From Comamonadaceae bacterium (lineage in GTDB: Bacteria > Pseudomonadota > Gammaproteobacteria > Burkholderiales > Burkholderiaceae_C), in contig JAAFIY010000013.1 in the NCBI GenBank assembly GCA_013297985.1, positions 1 through 48,631 of the forward strand: a stretch of DNA of 48,631 nucleotides, read 5' to 3'. Numbering within the stretch: position 1 is the first letter of the stretch; each line of letters opens with the position of its first letter. Positions 1 through 8,698 of this stretch are shown piece by piece. Below the pieces are notes generated by a model. That model worked only from the letters and a program-made list of their open reading frames with translations, made no database searches and was not told the DNA's origin. The position numbers were made by a program, and so were the translations under genes.

Positions 1-70
1 ACGAGATCAGGTTAAGCACCAGCGCATGCCGCATAAACGGGATGGTTCGCTTGATTCGGAAAAACTCCAT
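1..70 (-). CDS. secF: SecF, N-terminal fragment (cut by window edge)
   Basis: Only the first 23 codons are present, reading MEFFRIKRTIPFMRHAL and onward into the left edge. This amphipathic, basic start leading into a first membrane helix is typical of SecF, the inner-membrane partner of SecD in the proton-driven accessory complex of the Sec translocon. It starts 71 bases after the secD stop on the same strand, the normal yajC-secD-secF order. The call rests mainly on that context plus the N-terminal residues. Confidence 0.85.
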   Translation of the reverse strand, partial: MEFFRIKRTIPFMRHALVLNLIS

Positions 71-141
71 GCTGGCGGCCTTAGGCGAATGTGTCAGTCA
101 GTAAAGGAAACAGGCTGTGGGTGTGGTGCAACGCGAGGTGC

Positions 142-2055
142 TCAAACACTGGGCTCAGCCGTGGGTTTGACGCGAGAGGTGGGCACCACCGGGGCGTCGG
201 CGCCGCCCTTCCACACCGTGCCAATCGAAACGGTCTTGAGCTTTTTCTTGCGCCCGTACCACAGGTTCACCAAGGCGCGTGAGAAGACCACGCTGGAGAA
301 CATGCTGGTGAGAATGCCCAGGCAGTGCACCACGGCAAAACCGCGCACCGGCCCAGAGCCAAACGCCAACAAAGCAATGCCAGCGATCAGGGTGGTGATG
401 TTGCTGTCCAAAATCGTGGCCCAGGCGCGGTCATAGCCCACGTGGATGGCCTGTTGTGGTGAAACACCTGCCCGCAGCTCTTCTCGGATGCGTTCATTGA
501 TCAGCACGTTGGAATCAATCGCCATGCCCAGCACCAGCGCAATCGCGGCCATGCCAGGCAGGGTGAGCGTGGCTTGCAGGCTGGACAGCATCGCAATCAG
601 CAGCAACAAGTTAAAGGCCAGCGCCAAACTGCTGAACACGCCAAACAGCATGTAGTACACACACATAAAGGCGGCCACTGCCACAAAGCCCCAGGTCACG
701 CTGTTAAAGCCTTTGGCGATGTTTTCCGCACCCAGGCTGGGGCCAATGGTGCGTTCTTCAATGATTTCCATAGGCGCAGCCAGCGAACCGGCGCGCAGCA
801 GCAGCGCGGTGTCATTGGCTTCTACTGTGGTCATGCGCCCAGTGATTTGCACTCGGCCGCCACCAATTTCACTACGAATGACAGGCGCCGTCACCACTTC
901 GCCCTTGCCTTTTTCAAACAGCAAGATGGCCATGCGCTTGTTGACGTTTTCACGCGTGACGTCGCGGAAGATGCGCGCGCCTTTGCTGTCCAGCGTCAGG
1001 TGTACGGCCGCTTCTTGGGTTTGCTGATCAAAGCCAGGCTGCGCATCGGTGAGGTTTTCGCCCGTCAGGATCACTTGGCGCTTGACGATCACGCCCTGGC
1101 CATTGCGGTCAAGATAGCGCTCAGACCCAAACGGCACGCTGCCAGAACCGGCCTCAGCCGCACGGCCCTCGGTGCTTTCGTCGACGAGTCGAATCTCGAG
1201 TGTGGCGGTGCGGCCCAAAATGTCTTTGGCCTTGGCCGTGTCTTGCACGCCGGGCAGCTGCACCACGATGCGGTCCAGCCCCTGCTGCTGAATCACCGGT
1301 TCTGCCACGCCCAGTTCGTTGATGCGGTTGTGCAGGGTGGTGATGTTTTGCTTCAGCGCGTTTTGCTGCACCGTGCGCACCGATTCGGGCTTGATGGTGG
1401 CGGCCACGCGGAACTCAGCCCCGTCGCCGCTGATGGTGGGCACCAAGTCAGGGAAGGTGTCACGAATCAGGCGCGACACGGCTTCTGCGGTGTCGCGGTC
1501 ACGGGCCCGCACTTCCACGCTCTGGCCGTTGCGGCTGACGCCACCGTGGCGGATGTTTCTCTCACGCAGTGAGGTGCGCACATCGCTGCTGAGTGAATCC
1601 ACCCGCTTGGTGAGCGCCGACTGCATGTCCACCTGCAGCATGAAGTGCACGCCGCCGCGCAGGTCTAAGCCCAAATACATCGGCTCGGCGCGAATCTTGG
1701 ACAGCCACGCGGGCGAGCGCGACGCCAAATTGAGCGCAATCACAAATGAGGGGTCGCTGGGGTCAGGTACCAAGGCGCGTTGAATGGCGTCGCGCGCCTT
1801 CAATTGCGTATCGGTGGTGTCAAAGCGGGCCCGCACCGATGTGCCTTCGAGCGCAATCATGTCGGGCGTGATGCTGGCGTCTTTCAGCGCTTGTTCCACC
1901 CGGGCCAGCACGGCGGCATCTACCCGCGCGCTGGTCTTTGCGGGCGACACCTGCACCGCAGGCGCTTCGCCAAAGAAGTTGGGCAGCGTGTACAGGGTGC
2001 CCAGCACCACCGTGACGATGATGAACAGGTACTTCCAGAGCGGGTAGCGATTCAT
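142..2055 (-). CDS. secD: Protein translocase subunit SecD
   Basis: A 637-residue inner-membrane protein. One N-terminal helix (about residues 8-26) is followed by a large periplasmic region with the SecD signature LGLDLRGG near 129-135, and then a C-terminal block of helices from about 455 to 610 containing the conserved GMAIDSNVLINERIREE stretch. With SecF and YajC it pulls translocating polypeptides into the periplasm using the proton motive force. Length and domain order are normal for proteobacteria. It lies between yajC (68 bases upstream) and secF and is presumably one operon with them. Confidence 0.97.
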   Translation of the reverse strand: MNRYPLWKYLFIIVTVVLGTLYTLPNFFGEAPAVQVSPAKTSARVDAAVLARVEQALKDASITPDMIALEGTSVRARFDTTDTQLKARDAIQRALVPDPSDPSFVIALNLASRSPAWLSKIRAEPMYLGLDLRGGVHFMLQVDMQSALTKRVDSLSSDVRTSLRERNIRHGGVSRNGQSVEVRARDRDTAEAVSRLIRDTFPDLVPTISGDGAEFRVAATIKPESVRTVQQNALKQNITTLHNRINELGVAEPVIQQQGLDRIVVQLPGVQDTAKAKDILGRTATLEIRLVDESTEGRAAEAGSGSVPFGSERYLDRNGQGVIVKRQVILTGENLTDAQPGFDQQTQEAAVHLTLDSKGARIFRDVTRENVNKRMAILLFEKGKGEVVTAPVIRSEIGGGRVQITGRMTTVEANDTALLLRAGSLAAPMEIIEERTIGPSLGAENIAKGFNSVTWGFVAVAAFMCVYYMLFGVFSSLALAFNLLLLIAMLSSLQATLTLPGMAAIALVLGMAIDSNVLINERIREELRAGVSPQQAIHVGYDRAWATILDSNITTLIAGIALLAFGSGPVRGFAVVHCLGILTSMFSSVVFSRALVNLWYGRKKKLKTVSIGTVWKGGADAPVVPTSRVKPTAEPSV

Positions 2056-2122
2056 GTCGGCTCAGAAAAACACCCGAATGGCAGCCCCAGGCCACCGTCG
2101 AGTGAATGGCACAAGGCCGGGT

Positions 2123-2470
2123 TTACTTGATCGTGCCTTTGGGCAGCACTTGGATCACGGCGCTGCGCTGTACTTGCACTTCTACTGAGCCGGAGATTTC
2201 CACGCCCAGGTAGTTGTCGCCCAACTTGGTCACTCGGCCCAGCATGCCGCCTGCGGTAACGACTTCGTCACCCTTGGCGAGTGCGTCCACCATGGCTTTG
2301 TGCTCTTTCTGCTTCTTCATTTGGGGGCGGATCATCACAAAATAAAGCACCACAAACATCAAGATGAGTGGCAGCAGACTCGTGAGGGTCGAGGTCATGT
2401 CGCCGCCAGAGGCGGCGGCGGGCGCGGTTTGCGCCCAAGCGGTGGAAATCAGCACGTTCAAACTCTCCAT
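2123..2470 (-). CDS. yajC: Preprotein translocase subunit YajC
   Basis: A 115-residue protein with one membrane helix around residues 30-50 (LPLILMFVVLYFVMIRP) and the family's short cytoplasmic tail, including KKQKEHKAMVDALAKGDEVV and a GG(M)LG turn. YajC binds SecD-SecF. A TTG two codons upstream at 2476 is also in frame, but the ATG at 2470 gives the usual family start. It is the first gene of the yajC-secD-secF run. The tgt/queA genes that often precede yajC are not seen upstream. Confidence 0.95.
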   Translation of the reverse strand: MESLNVLISTAWAQTAPAAASGGDMTSTLTSLLPLILMFVVLYFVMIRPQMKKQKEHKAMVDALAKGDEVVTAGGMLGRVTKLGDNYLGVEISGSVEVQVQRSAVIQVLPKGTIK

Positions 2471-2587
2471 CAGCAATCAAAAAGGGGGCTGGTCAGCGCC
2501 GCGATGAGTGCGCCCAAGCACAAAACACGGCGCGCGCTATCAGACGCAACTACGCCCAAGGCAACCTTAGATTGTAGAAGGCGGGGC

Positions 2588-2612
2588 GCCTGGCCCAATT
2601 GCCGGGCCAGGC
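2588..2612 (-). terminator. Hairpin after the 2-oxoacid oxidoreductase gene
   Basis: Perfect 9-base arms GCCTGGCCC (2588-2596) and GGGCCAGGC (2604-2612) with a 7-base loop lie 24 bases past the stop of the large minus-strand gene. There is no clear T run on the minus strand, so it could be a weak intrinsic terminator or simply a transcript-end stem. It separates that gene from yajC. Confidence 0.55.
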
Positions 2613-2635
2613 GATGCCCTGCGCGCGCAGCCGAA

Positions 2636-5600
2636 TTACGCCGCGATGCGCTCTGCGCCTGCAGCCGTGGCGGCTTCGAACGCGGTCTGGGCGCTGACCC
2701 AGCGGCGCCGCGCATCGGCCAAATGGCGTTCTTTCACATGGCCATAGCCCCGGATGTGCTCGGGCACCCGGGCCAATTCCACCGCTGCGGCGTGGTTGTG
2801 TGCGGCCAAGCGGGGCAGCAGCGCGGTGATGGATGCTTGGTATTCACCAATCAGGGCCCGCTCCGTGCGGCGCTCGTCGGTGTAGCCAAAGGGGTCCAGC
2901 GCGGTGCCGCGCAGCCCTTTGAACTTGGCCAGCATGCCAAATGCATGACGCATCCACGCGCCAAAGGGCTGCTTGATCAGGTGGCCCTTGTCGTCGCGCG
3001 CAGCCAGGGCAGGGGGCGCCAGGTGGTAACGCACCGTGTAGTCGCCTTGCATTTGCTGCGCCACCCGATCCAAGAAACCGGTGTCGGTGTGCAGGCGGGC
3101 CACTTCGTATTCATCTTTGTAGGCCATGAGCTTGAACAGGTAGCGCGCCACCGCTTCTGTCAGCGTGGTCTTGCCCAAGGCCGTTTCGGCTTGTTGCACC
3201 TGTTGCACAAAGCTGCGGTAGCGGTCGGCATAGGCCGCGTTTTGGTAGGCCGTCAAAAACTCAACGCGCTTGGCGATCAGTTCATCCAGGGTTTCGCGCT
3301 TTTTGAACTGCACCACGCTTGTGCCTTGCGAGGCTTGTGCCTTGTGCAGGGCTTGCTCTACAGCCTCGGGCCGCGCGGCGGCCAAGCGGCCCCATTCAAA
3401 CGCGGCTTTGTTGGCGTTGATGGCTACGTCGTTGAGTTCAATGGCGCGCATCAGGGCGCTGTGGGCCAGCGGAATCCAGCCCTTTTGCCACGCGTAGCCC
3501 AGCATCATGGGGTTGGTGTACAGGCTGTCGCCCATCAGGCGGTTGGCCATGGCGTCGGCATTGAAAGCGCCCACGCCTTCAGCGCCCACGGTGTCGATGA
3601 CTTGCGCCAAGCACTGGTCGGCCGGGTTGGCCCAGTTGGCATTGCGCACAAAGGCGGCCGTGGGGGTGCTGTGGGTGTTGATGGCCACATGGGTGCGGCC
3701 CTGGCGCATGCGGGCCATGGTTTCTTTGCCGACGCTCACGATGGGGTCGCAGCCCATCACCAAATCAGCCGCCGCCAAGCTGACGCGGGTGGTACGAATG
3801 TCGTCTTGGCTTTGCGCAATCAGCACATGGCTCCAGGTGGCGCCACCTTTTTGCGCCAAACCTGCAGCGTCTTGGGTGACGATGCCTTTGCCTTCCAGGT
3901 GCGCGGCCATGCCCAGTAGTTGGCCAATGGTGATCACGCCGGTGCCGCCCACGCCTGCCACCACAATGCCCCAGGCTTGGCCTGCGGCCAAAGCGGGCAC
4001 GGGCGGCTCGGCCAAGGGCTGGTCTTTGGTGAGTGCAAACGGGTCTACCGCCGCGCCCTTGGCTTTCTTCTTGAGCTCGCCACCTTCAACGGTGACAAAG
4101 CTGGGGCAAAAGCCTTTGATGCAGCTGATGTCTTTGTTGCAGGTGCTTTGGTTGATGGTGCGCTTGCGGCCAAAGTCGGTCTCAAGCGGCTCCACGCTCA
4201 TGCAGTTGCTTTGCACGCCACAGTCGCCGCAGCCTTCGCACACCAGTTCATTGATGAAGACGCGCTTGGCGGGGTCCACCATGGTGCCGCGCTTGCGGCG
4301 GCGGCGTTTTTCGGTGGCGCAGGTCTGGTCGTAAATGATGACGGTGGTGCCTTTGATCTCGCGAAACTCGCGCTGCACCGCGTCCAGTCTGTCACGGTGC
4401 TCAATGGCAATGCCCGGCGGCAGGGTCAGGCCTGATGCATCCGCGCCGCCGCTCAAGTGCGCGTATTTCTCGGGTTCGTCCGTCACGATGGTGATCTTTT
4501 GCGCGCCTTCGGCCTTCAGGCTATTGGCCATTTGCAGCACCGAATGGCCCTCGGGCCGCTCGCCCACTTGCTGGCCGCCCGTCATGGCCACCGCGTCGTT
4601 GTAGAGCACCTTAAAGGTGATGTTGACGCCCGCCGCAATGCACTGCCGAATGGCCAGGCTGCCGCTGTGAAAGTAAGTGCCGTCGCCCAGGTTGGCGAAT
4701 ATGTGGCCGTCAGTGGTAAACGGGGCTTGGCCCACCCAGGGCACGCCTTCGCCGCCCATTTGGGTAAAGCCAATCGTGCTGCGGTCCATCCAGGTGGCCA
4801 TGAAGTGGCAGCCAATGCCCGCCATGGCGCGTGAGCCTTCGGGCACCTTGGTGCTGGTGTTGTGCGGGCAGCCTGAGCAGAACCACGGTGCGCGGTCGGC
4901 CCCCGGCACACCGCCTTTCAATTCGATGACTTTCATCGACTGTTCTTTGGCCGTGATGACGGCCACCCGCGCGTCCAAGCGCGCCTGGGTGTCGGCATCC
5001 ACGCCCATGCGCTTGATGCGTTGGGCGATGGCCTTGGCAATCAGCGCAGGCGTCAGGTCTGCATTGGCACGCAGCAAGGTATTGGCGCTGGGGTTGGCCA
5101 TGGACCATTCGCCGCCCGAGAAATCACCATCAGCTTCAGTGAACTTGCCCAGCACCAGCGGGCGCACGTCGGGGCGCCAGTTGTAGAGCTCTTCTTTCAG
5201 CTGGTATTCAATGACCTGGCGCTTTTCTTCAATCACCAAAATCTCGCGCAGGCCGGTGGCAAATTCACGGGTGATTTGGGCTTCTAGCGGCCACACCACG
5301 CCCACCTTGTGCAGGCGAATGCCCAGCCTGCGGCAGTCGTCGTCGTCCAGGCCCAAATCGGCCAGGGCTTGCCGGGTGTCGTTCCAGGCCTTGCCGCTGG
5401 CGATCAGGCCTAAGCGGTCATGTGGCCCGTGCACAGCGGTGTAGTTGAGTTTGTTGGCGCGGATATAGGCCAGCGCGGCGTACCACTTGGTGTCAAACAA
5501 ACGCTCTTCTTGCACCAGCGCGTGGTCAGGCCAGCGGATGTGCACGCCGCCTGCGGGCATTTCAAAGTCAGTGGGAATTTGGATTTGCACCCGCTGCGGG

Positions 5601-6280
5601 TCAATCACCGCGGTGGCGCTGCTCTCCACAATTTCTTGAATTGTCTTCATGCCCGCCCACACACCGGCGTAGCGGCTCATGGCCCAAGCGTGCAAGCCCA
5701 GGTCCAAAATCTCTTGCACGCTGGCGGGAAAGAACACCGGCAGCCCGCAGGCCTTGAAGATGTGGTCGCTTTGGTGCGCCGCCGTGCTGCTTTTGGCCAC
5801 GTGGTCGTCACCCGCCACCGCAATCACCCCGCCCCAGGGCGTGGTGCCCGCCATGTTGGCGTGCTTGAACACATCGCTGCAGCGGTCCACCCCCGGGCCT
5901 TTGCCGTACCAAATGCCAAACACGCCATCAAACCGGTTGGTGCCAGGCGGCGAAAAACCTAGCTGCTGCGTGCCCCACAAAGCGGTGGCGGCCAATTCTT
6001 CATTCACCCCGGGCTGAAACACCACGTTTTGCGCTTGCAGATAGCTGCGCGCCTTCCACAAAGCCTGGTCATAGCCGCCCAGCGGCGAGCCGCGATAGCC
6101 GCTGATAAAGCCCGCCGTGTTCTTGCCCACCAACGCATCACGCTGGCGCTGCAGCATCGGCAGCTTGACGAGGGCTTGCACACCGCTCATGAAGGCGCGG
6201 CCTTGGTCCAGGCTGTATTTGTCGTCGAGCGTGACGGTTTCTAGCGCGCGGCGGACGGATTCGGGCAGCGGTGCGTTCAT
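2636..6280 (-). CDS. Indolepyruvate/2-oxoacid ferredoxin oxidoreductase, fused IorA-IorB type
   Basis: A 1214-residue fusion that oxidatively decarboxylates arylpyruvates or branched 2-oxoacids to acyl-CoA using thiamine diphosphate and ferredoxin. In order I see: an N-terminal pyrimidine-binding half with SGYRGSPLGGYD; the ThDP-binding part with NLGDGTYFHSG near 530 and NDAVAMTGG near 560; a ferredoxin-like segment with CEGCGDCGVQSNC near 680 and CNKDISCIKGFC near 712; a gamma-like domain with GVGGTGVITIGQ near 775; and a long C-terminal extension. The frame is open to 6430, but ATG 6280 (MNAPLPESV) gives the normal N-terminus. It is divergent from an Lrp/AsnC regulator, the common arrangement for this family. 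Exact substrate is not visible from sequence. Confidence 0.93.
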   Translation of the reverse strand: MNAPLPESVRRALETVTLDDKYSLDQGRAFMSGVQALVKLPMLQRQRDALVGKNTAGFISGYRGSPLGGYDQALWKARSYLQAQNVVFQPGVNEELAATALWGTQQLGFSPPGTNRFDGVFGIWYGKGPGVDRCSDVFKHANMAGTTPWGGVIAVAGDDHVAKSSTAAHQSDHIFKACGLPVFFPASVQEILDLGLHAWAMSRYAGVWAGMKTIQEIVESSATAVIDPQRVQIQIPTDFEMPAGGVHIRWPDHALVQEERLFDTKWYAALAYIRANKLNYTAVHGPHDRLGLIASGKAWNDTRQALADLGLDDDDCRRLGIRLHKVGVVWPLEAQITREFATGLREILVIEEKRQVIEYQLKEELYNWRPDVRPLVLGKFTEADGDFSGGEWSMANPSANTLLRANADLTPALIAKAIAQRIKRMGVDADTQARLDARVAVITAKEQSMKVIELKGGVPGADRAPWFCSGCPHNTSTKVPEGSRAMAGIGCHFMATWMDRSTIGFTQMGGEGVPWVGQAPFTTDGHIFANLGDGTYFHSGSLAIRQCIAAGVNITFKVLYNDAVAMTGGQQVGERPEGHSVLQMANSLKAEGAQKITIVTDEPEKYAHLSGGADASGLTLPPGIAIEHRDRLDAVQREFREIKGTTVIIYDQTCATEKRRRRKRGTMVDPAKRVFINELVCEGCGDCGVQSNCMSVEPLETDFGRKRTINQSTCNKDISCIKGFCPSFVTVEGGELKKKAKGAAVDPFALTKDQPLAEPPVPALAAGQAWGIVVAGVGGTGVITIGQLLGMAAHLEGKGIVTQDAAGLAQKGGATWSHVLIAQSQDDIRTTRVSLAAADLVMGCDPIVSVGKETMARMRQGRTHVAINTHSTPTAAFVRNANWANPADQCLAQVIDTVGAEGVGAFNADAMANRLMGDSLYTNPMMLGYAWQKGWIPLAHSALMRAIELNDVAINANKAAFEWGRLAAARPEAVEQALHKAQASQGTSVVQFKKRETLDELIAKRVEFLTAYQNAAYADRYRSFVQQVQQAETALGKTTLTEAVARYLFKLMAYKDEYEVARLHTDTGFLDRVAQQMQGDYTVRYHLAPPALAARDDKGHLIKQPFGAWMRHAFGMLAKFKGLRGTALDPFGYTDERRTERALIGEYQASITALLPRLAAHNHAAAVELARVPEHIRGYGHVKERHLADARRRWVSAQTAFEAATAAGAERIAA

Positions 6281-6420
6281 GGGTGTGAGCGGCGTTGGGG
6301 GCAGTCGTTGCGAAGGGGGGCGGCCAATGCACAGTCTAGAGTGCGCGCTCAGGAATGTCTTTGCTTTCTGTGCCCGCCACACAGACAATGCGGCAACATC
6401 CTTGCTAGAAATTACCTGTT

Positions 6421-6894
6421 TTGGAAACACTCGATAAGTTTGACTGGCAAATCCTGCGTGAACTGCAGGCCGATGCCCGATTGACCAACACCGAACTGGC
6501 CAGCCGCGTGGGCTTAAGCCCCGCGCCCTGCTGGAGGCGTGTGCGCGCGCTAGAGACGGCGGGTTTCATCCGCGGCTACCGCGCCGAGATTGACCGGCAA
6601 AAAGTAGGCCTGGGCGTGCTGGCTTTTGTGCGCATTGATGCCGAACGCACCACGGCCGAAGCCACCGCGCCACTAGAAGCCGCCATCCAGCAGATCCCCG
6701 AAATCATCAGCTGCCACTACATCAGCGGCGCCGGCATTTTTGAGCTGCAAGTGGTGTCACGCGACCTGGAGACCTTCAGCAAACTGATGCGCGAAACCCT
6801 CTTGGCGCTGCCCAATGTGAAAGACCTGCACACCAGCTTTTCATTGGGTGAGGTGAAGCATCGGGGGGAGTTGCCGCTGGGGCCTGGGGTCTAA
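6421..6894 (+). CDS. Lrp/AsnC family transcriptional regulator
   Basis: A 157-residue regulator with an N-terminal winged helix-turn-helix (FDWQILRELQADARLTNTEL, then SRVGLSPAPCWRRV) and a C-terminal RAM ligand-binding domain (about 70-150). Lrp-family members bind amino acids and assemble into octamers. The only sensible start is TTG at 6421, and no good Shine-Dalgarno is visible, so translation may be weak. It is divergent from the ferredoxin oxidoreductase gene (140 bases between starts), which makes control of that gene by an amino acid such as an aromatic or branched-chain one a reasonable inference. Confidence 0.9.
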   Translation: METLDKFDWQILRELQADARLTNTELASRVGLSPAPCWRRVRALETAGFIRGYRAEIDRQKVGLGVLAFVRIDAERTTAEATAPLEAAIQQIPEIISCHYISGAGIFELQVVSRDLETFSKLMRETLLALPNVKDLHTSFSLGEVKHRGELPLGPGV

Positions 6895-6896
6895 AT

Positions 6897-6951
6897 ACAA
6901 TAGTGCTATAACGCCCTATTTACCTGCTCAGAAAGCTATGAAAAACATAGC
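6897..6951. repeat. Dispersed palindromic element, intergenic copy
   Basis: Core GCTATGAAAAACATAGC at 6935-6951 (6-base arms). On the minus strand it is followed by a tail containing AAATAGGGCG and ending near GTTATAGC. Related copies are at 10209, 11366, 14147, 23548, 32572, 36274 and 42303. It fills the gap between the convergent Lrp-type and glycosidase-like genes. Confidence 0.7.
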
Positions 6952-6969
6952 TAATGGGTCTGGCGGCCG

Positions 6970-8673
6970 TCACCGCGCAAACCAAGCCTTCACCACCCCT
7001 TCAGCGGGCTTGTTGCGAAACGATACCCCGATGTTGGGGAAGGCCAGGTAGGGCATGACGGAGTCGGTGATCCAGTAGTCAAGTGCCTGCACCATCAGCG
7101 GCGAGCGCATGGTTGCGCTAGCTTCGGCGATGGCTTCAAAAGAGGCTTGGTGGACGATGGCTTGCAGTGAGAAATCAGTGGTAGTGGAACGTGGGATACA
7201 CAAAAAGGGGCTTGTGTCAAACGAGCCAAAGCCGGCCGTGCAGACGGTTTCTTCCATGTAACCAGGCTGCGAAAAGGCATTGCCGCGCGACTGAATGCCA
7301 AACAGCGCCATCACGGTTTTGCCATAGCGGTCGAGGTAGGCCATGGATTTTTTGAGGTCGTTCGCGATAGCGGCTTTGTATGAGGCCACGGTGAGGTTGC
7401 GGGCCAATGCGGTGGTGTTGGGCGGCGCAAAGATGCTCGACTGAATGATGTCGATGCGGCGCATCAGCTCGGTGGGTGCGCCGGTGCCCTCTTGCCATAG
7501 CAAGGGGCTGCTGTTCATGAAGGTCTGCCCTTTGAAGCTGGCGCGCATGGTGTCGTGTGCTTTCAGGTATTCGCTTGCAAATAGCGCCAGCGCCTGGGGC
7601 GATCCGTCACCCGTGTCGAAGTACATGCACGTGCTGCAGCCCAACTCCCAAATGTCGATGCCCAGCGACTGAAAAAACGGCGCCCGCTCGGCGATGTAGG
7701 CCTGGTACGCGCCAAACCACTGCCGAAAGTTGTCCATCGTTGCGGGCGGCACAAACATGCTGTTTCGGTTGTTGCGATCAAAGTAGCCCTGGATCTGGTT
7801 GGTCATCAACACCTTCAGGCCCAACGCTTTGGCGCTGCGCACCAAGTAGGCCAGATCGGCGTCGGTGATGGATCCAAAGGTTTCTTCGGCGCTGGTGAAG
7901 GTCCAAGAACCGTCTGCCCGGTTGGTAGCCCAGTGCCATTGGGTGACAGCAAAAAAGTCAGCGCCCAGGGCTTTCAGGCGGCGCAGGGTGCGGTCAATCT
8001 CGGTGCGCAAATCGCCTGTGCAGCCGGCAGGGGCGCCAGGGGCGTTGGGGAGGACGAAGGCCGGGTTGCCGGGCTGCAAACCGATATCTTTGAGCATGGT
8101 GCCGCGGCTGATCGTGGGGGCCAGGGGCGCACCGGTGGTAGGCGGAAGCGGCCGACCACCCAACCAGGTGGCGGGGTAGGTGACGTGGTCAATGGCCAGC
8201 TTGCACGGGTCGCGGTTGATTTGCGCCAGGCTGGAGGTGGGCGTGGTGTAGCTTTGCGGGTAGCGCACCTGGGCCAGGTCGGTGGGCACTGAATAACTCG
8301 CCACTTGCGGGCCCACGCTGAGCACTTGGGTGGGCGACACCTCCAAGTTGAAGTAGGCCGTACCGCCGGAGCGCACCACGGGCACGAACAGGCGACCGGT
8401 GGCAGCGTCAAAATAGTCGAACACGCCAGAGGTGCCCGACGCCTGACCCACGCTGTGCAGCGCGCCCACGCTCAAACGCACATCGCTGAAAAACGTGGTG
8501 CCCACTTGCACCAGGGGAATCTGCAACACGTTGGAGGCGGGGTCATAGCTGTCGATGAACTGCGCCTCAAGCGCGGGGTTGGCGGGCGCGGCGGGGTCGA
8601 CCGGTGCGGCCCCTGCGCCAAATCCGCTCAGCGCAAACCAAAAGACCGATGCAAACGCAACGAATGCACGCAT
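6970..8673 (-). CDS. Secreted TIM-barrel glycoside-hydrolase-like protein
   Basis: A 567-residue protein with a signal peptide (MRAFVAFASVFWFALSGFGA) and a clear ribosome site (GGGGA 8 bases before ATG 8673). Residues 30-130 form a small domain with two similar segments, around DPASNVLQIPLVQVG and DAATGRLFVPVVRSGG. The remainder reads like a beta/alpha barrel: DFFAVTQWHW near 238, GLKVLMTNQIQGY, a long loop with IDIWELGCSTCMYFD near 338, and an end FPNIGVSFRNKPAEG resembling GH113-like glycosidases, in which NKPA-x-W closes the barrel. I infer a periplasmic or extracellular glycan-acting enzyme. The substrate is unknown and catalytic residues are not assigned. It starts 26 bases after mltA on the same strand, suggesting co-transcription. 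Confidence 0.65.
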   Translation of the reverse strand: MRAFVAFASVFWFALSGFGAGAAPVDPAAPANPALEAQFIDSYDPASNVLQIPLVQVGTTFFSDVRLSVGALHSVGQASGTSGVFDYFDAATGRLFVPVVRSGGTAYFNLEVSPTQVLSVGPQVASYSVPTDLAQVRYPQSYTTPTSSLAQINRDPCKLAIDHVTYPATWLGGRPLPPTTGAPLAPTISRGTMLKDIGLQPGNPAFVLPNAPGAPAGCTGDLRTEIDRTLRRLKALGADFFAVTQWHWATNRADGSWTFTSAEETFGSITDADLAYLVRSAKALGLKVLMTNQIQGYFDRNNRNSMFVPPATMDNFRQWFGAYQAYIAERAPFFQSLGIDIWELGCSTCMYFDTGDGSPQALALFASEYLKAHDTMRASFKGQTFMNSSPLLWQEGTGAPTELMRRIDIIQSSIFAPPNTTALARNLTVASYKAAIANDLKKSMAYLDRYGKTVMALFGIQSRGNAFSQPGYMEETVCTAGFGSFDTSPFLCIPRSTTTDFSLQAIVHQASFEAIAEASATMRSPLMVQALDYWITDSVMPYLAFPNIGVSFRNKPAEGVVKAWFAR

Positions 8674-8698
8674 GGCGAATCCCCTTTTTTGATGTGCT

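Noticed and set aside
574..1572. 332-codon plus-strand frame opposite secD
   Set aside because: Shadow of secD with no motif or ribosome site.
2300..3919. 539-codon plus-strand open frame
   Set aside because: Exactly antisense to the ferredoxin oxidoreductase. Long antisense frames are expected in GC-rich genes, and it has no recognisable motif.
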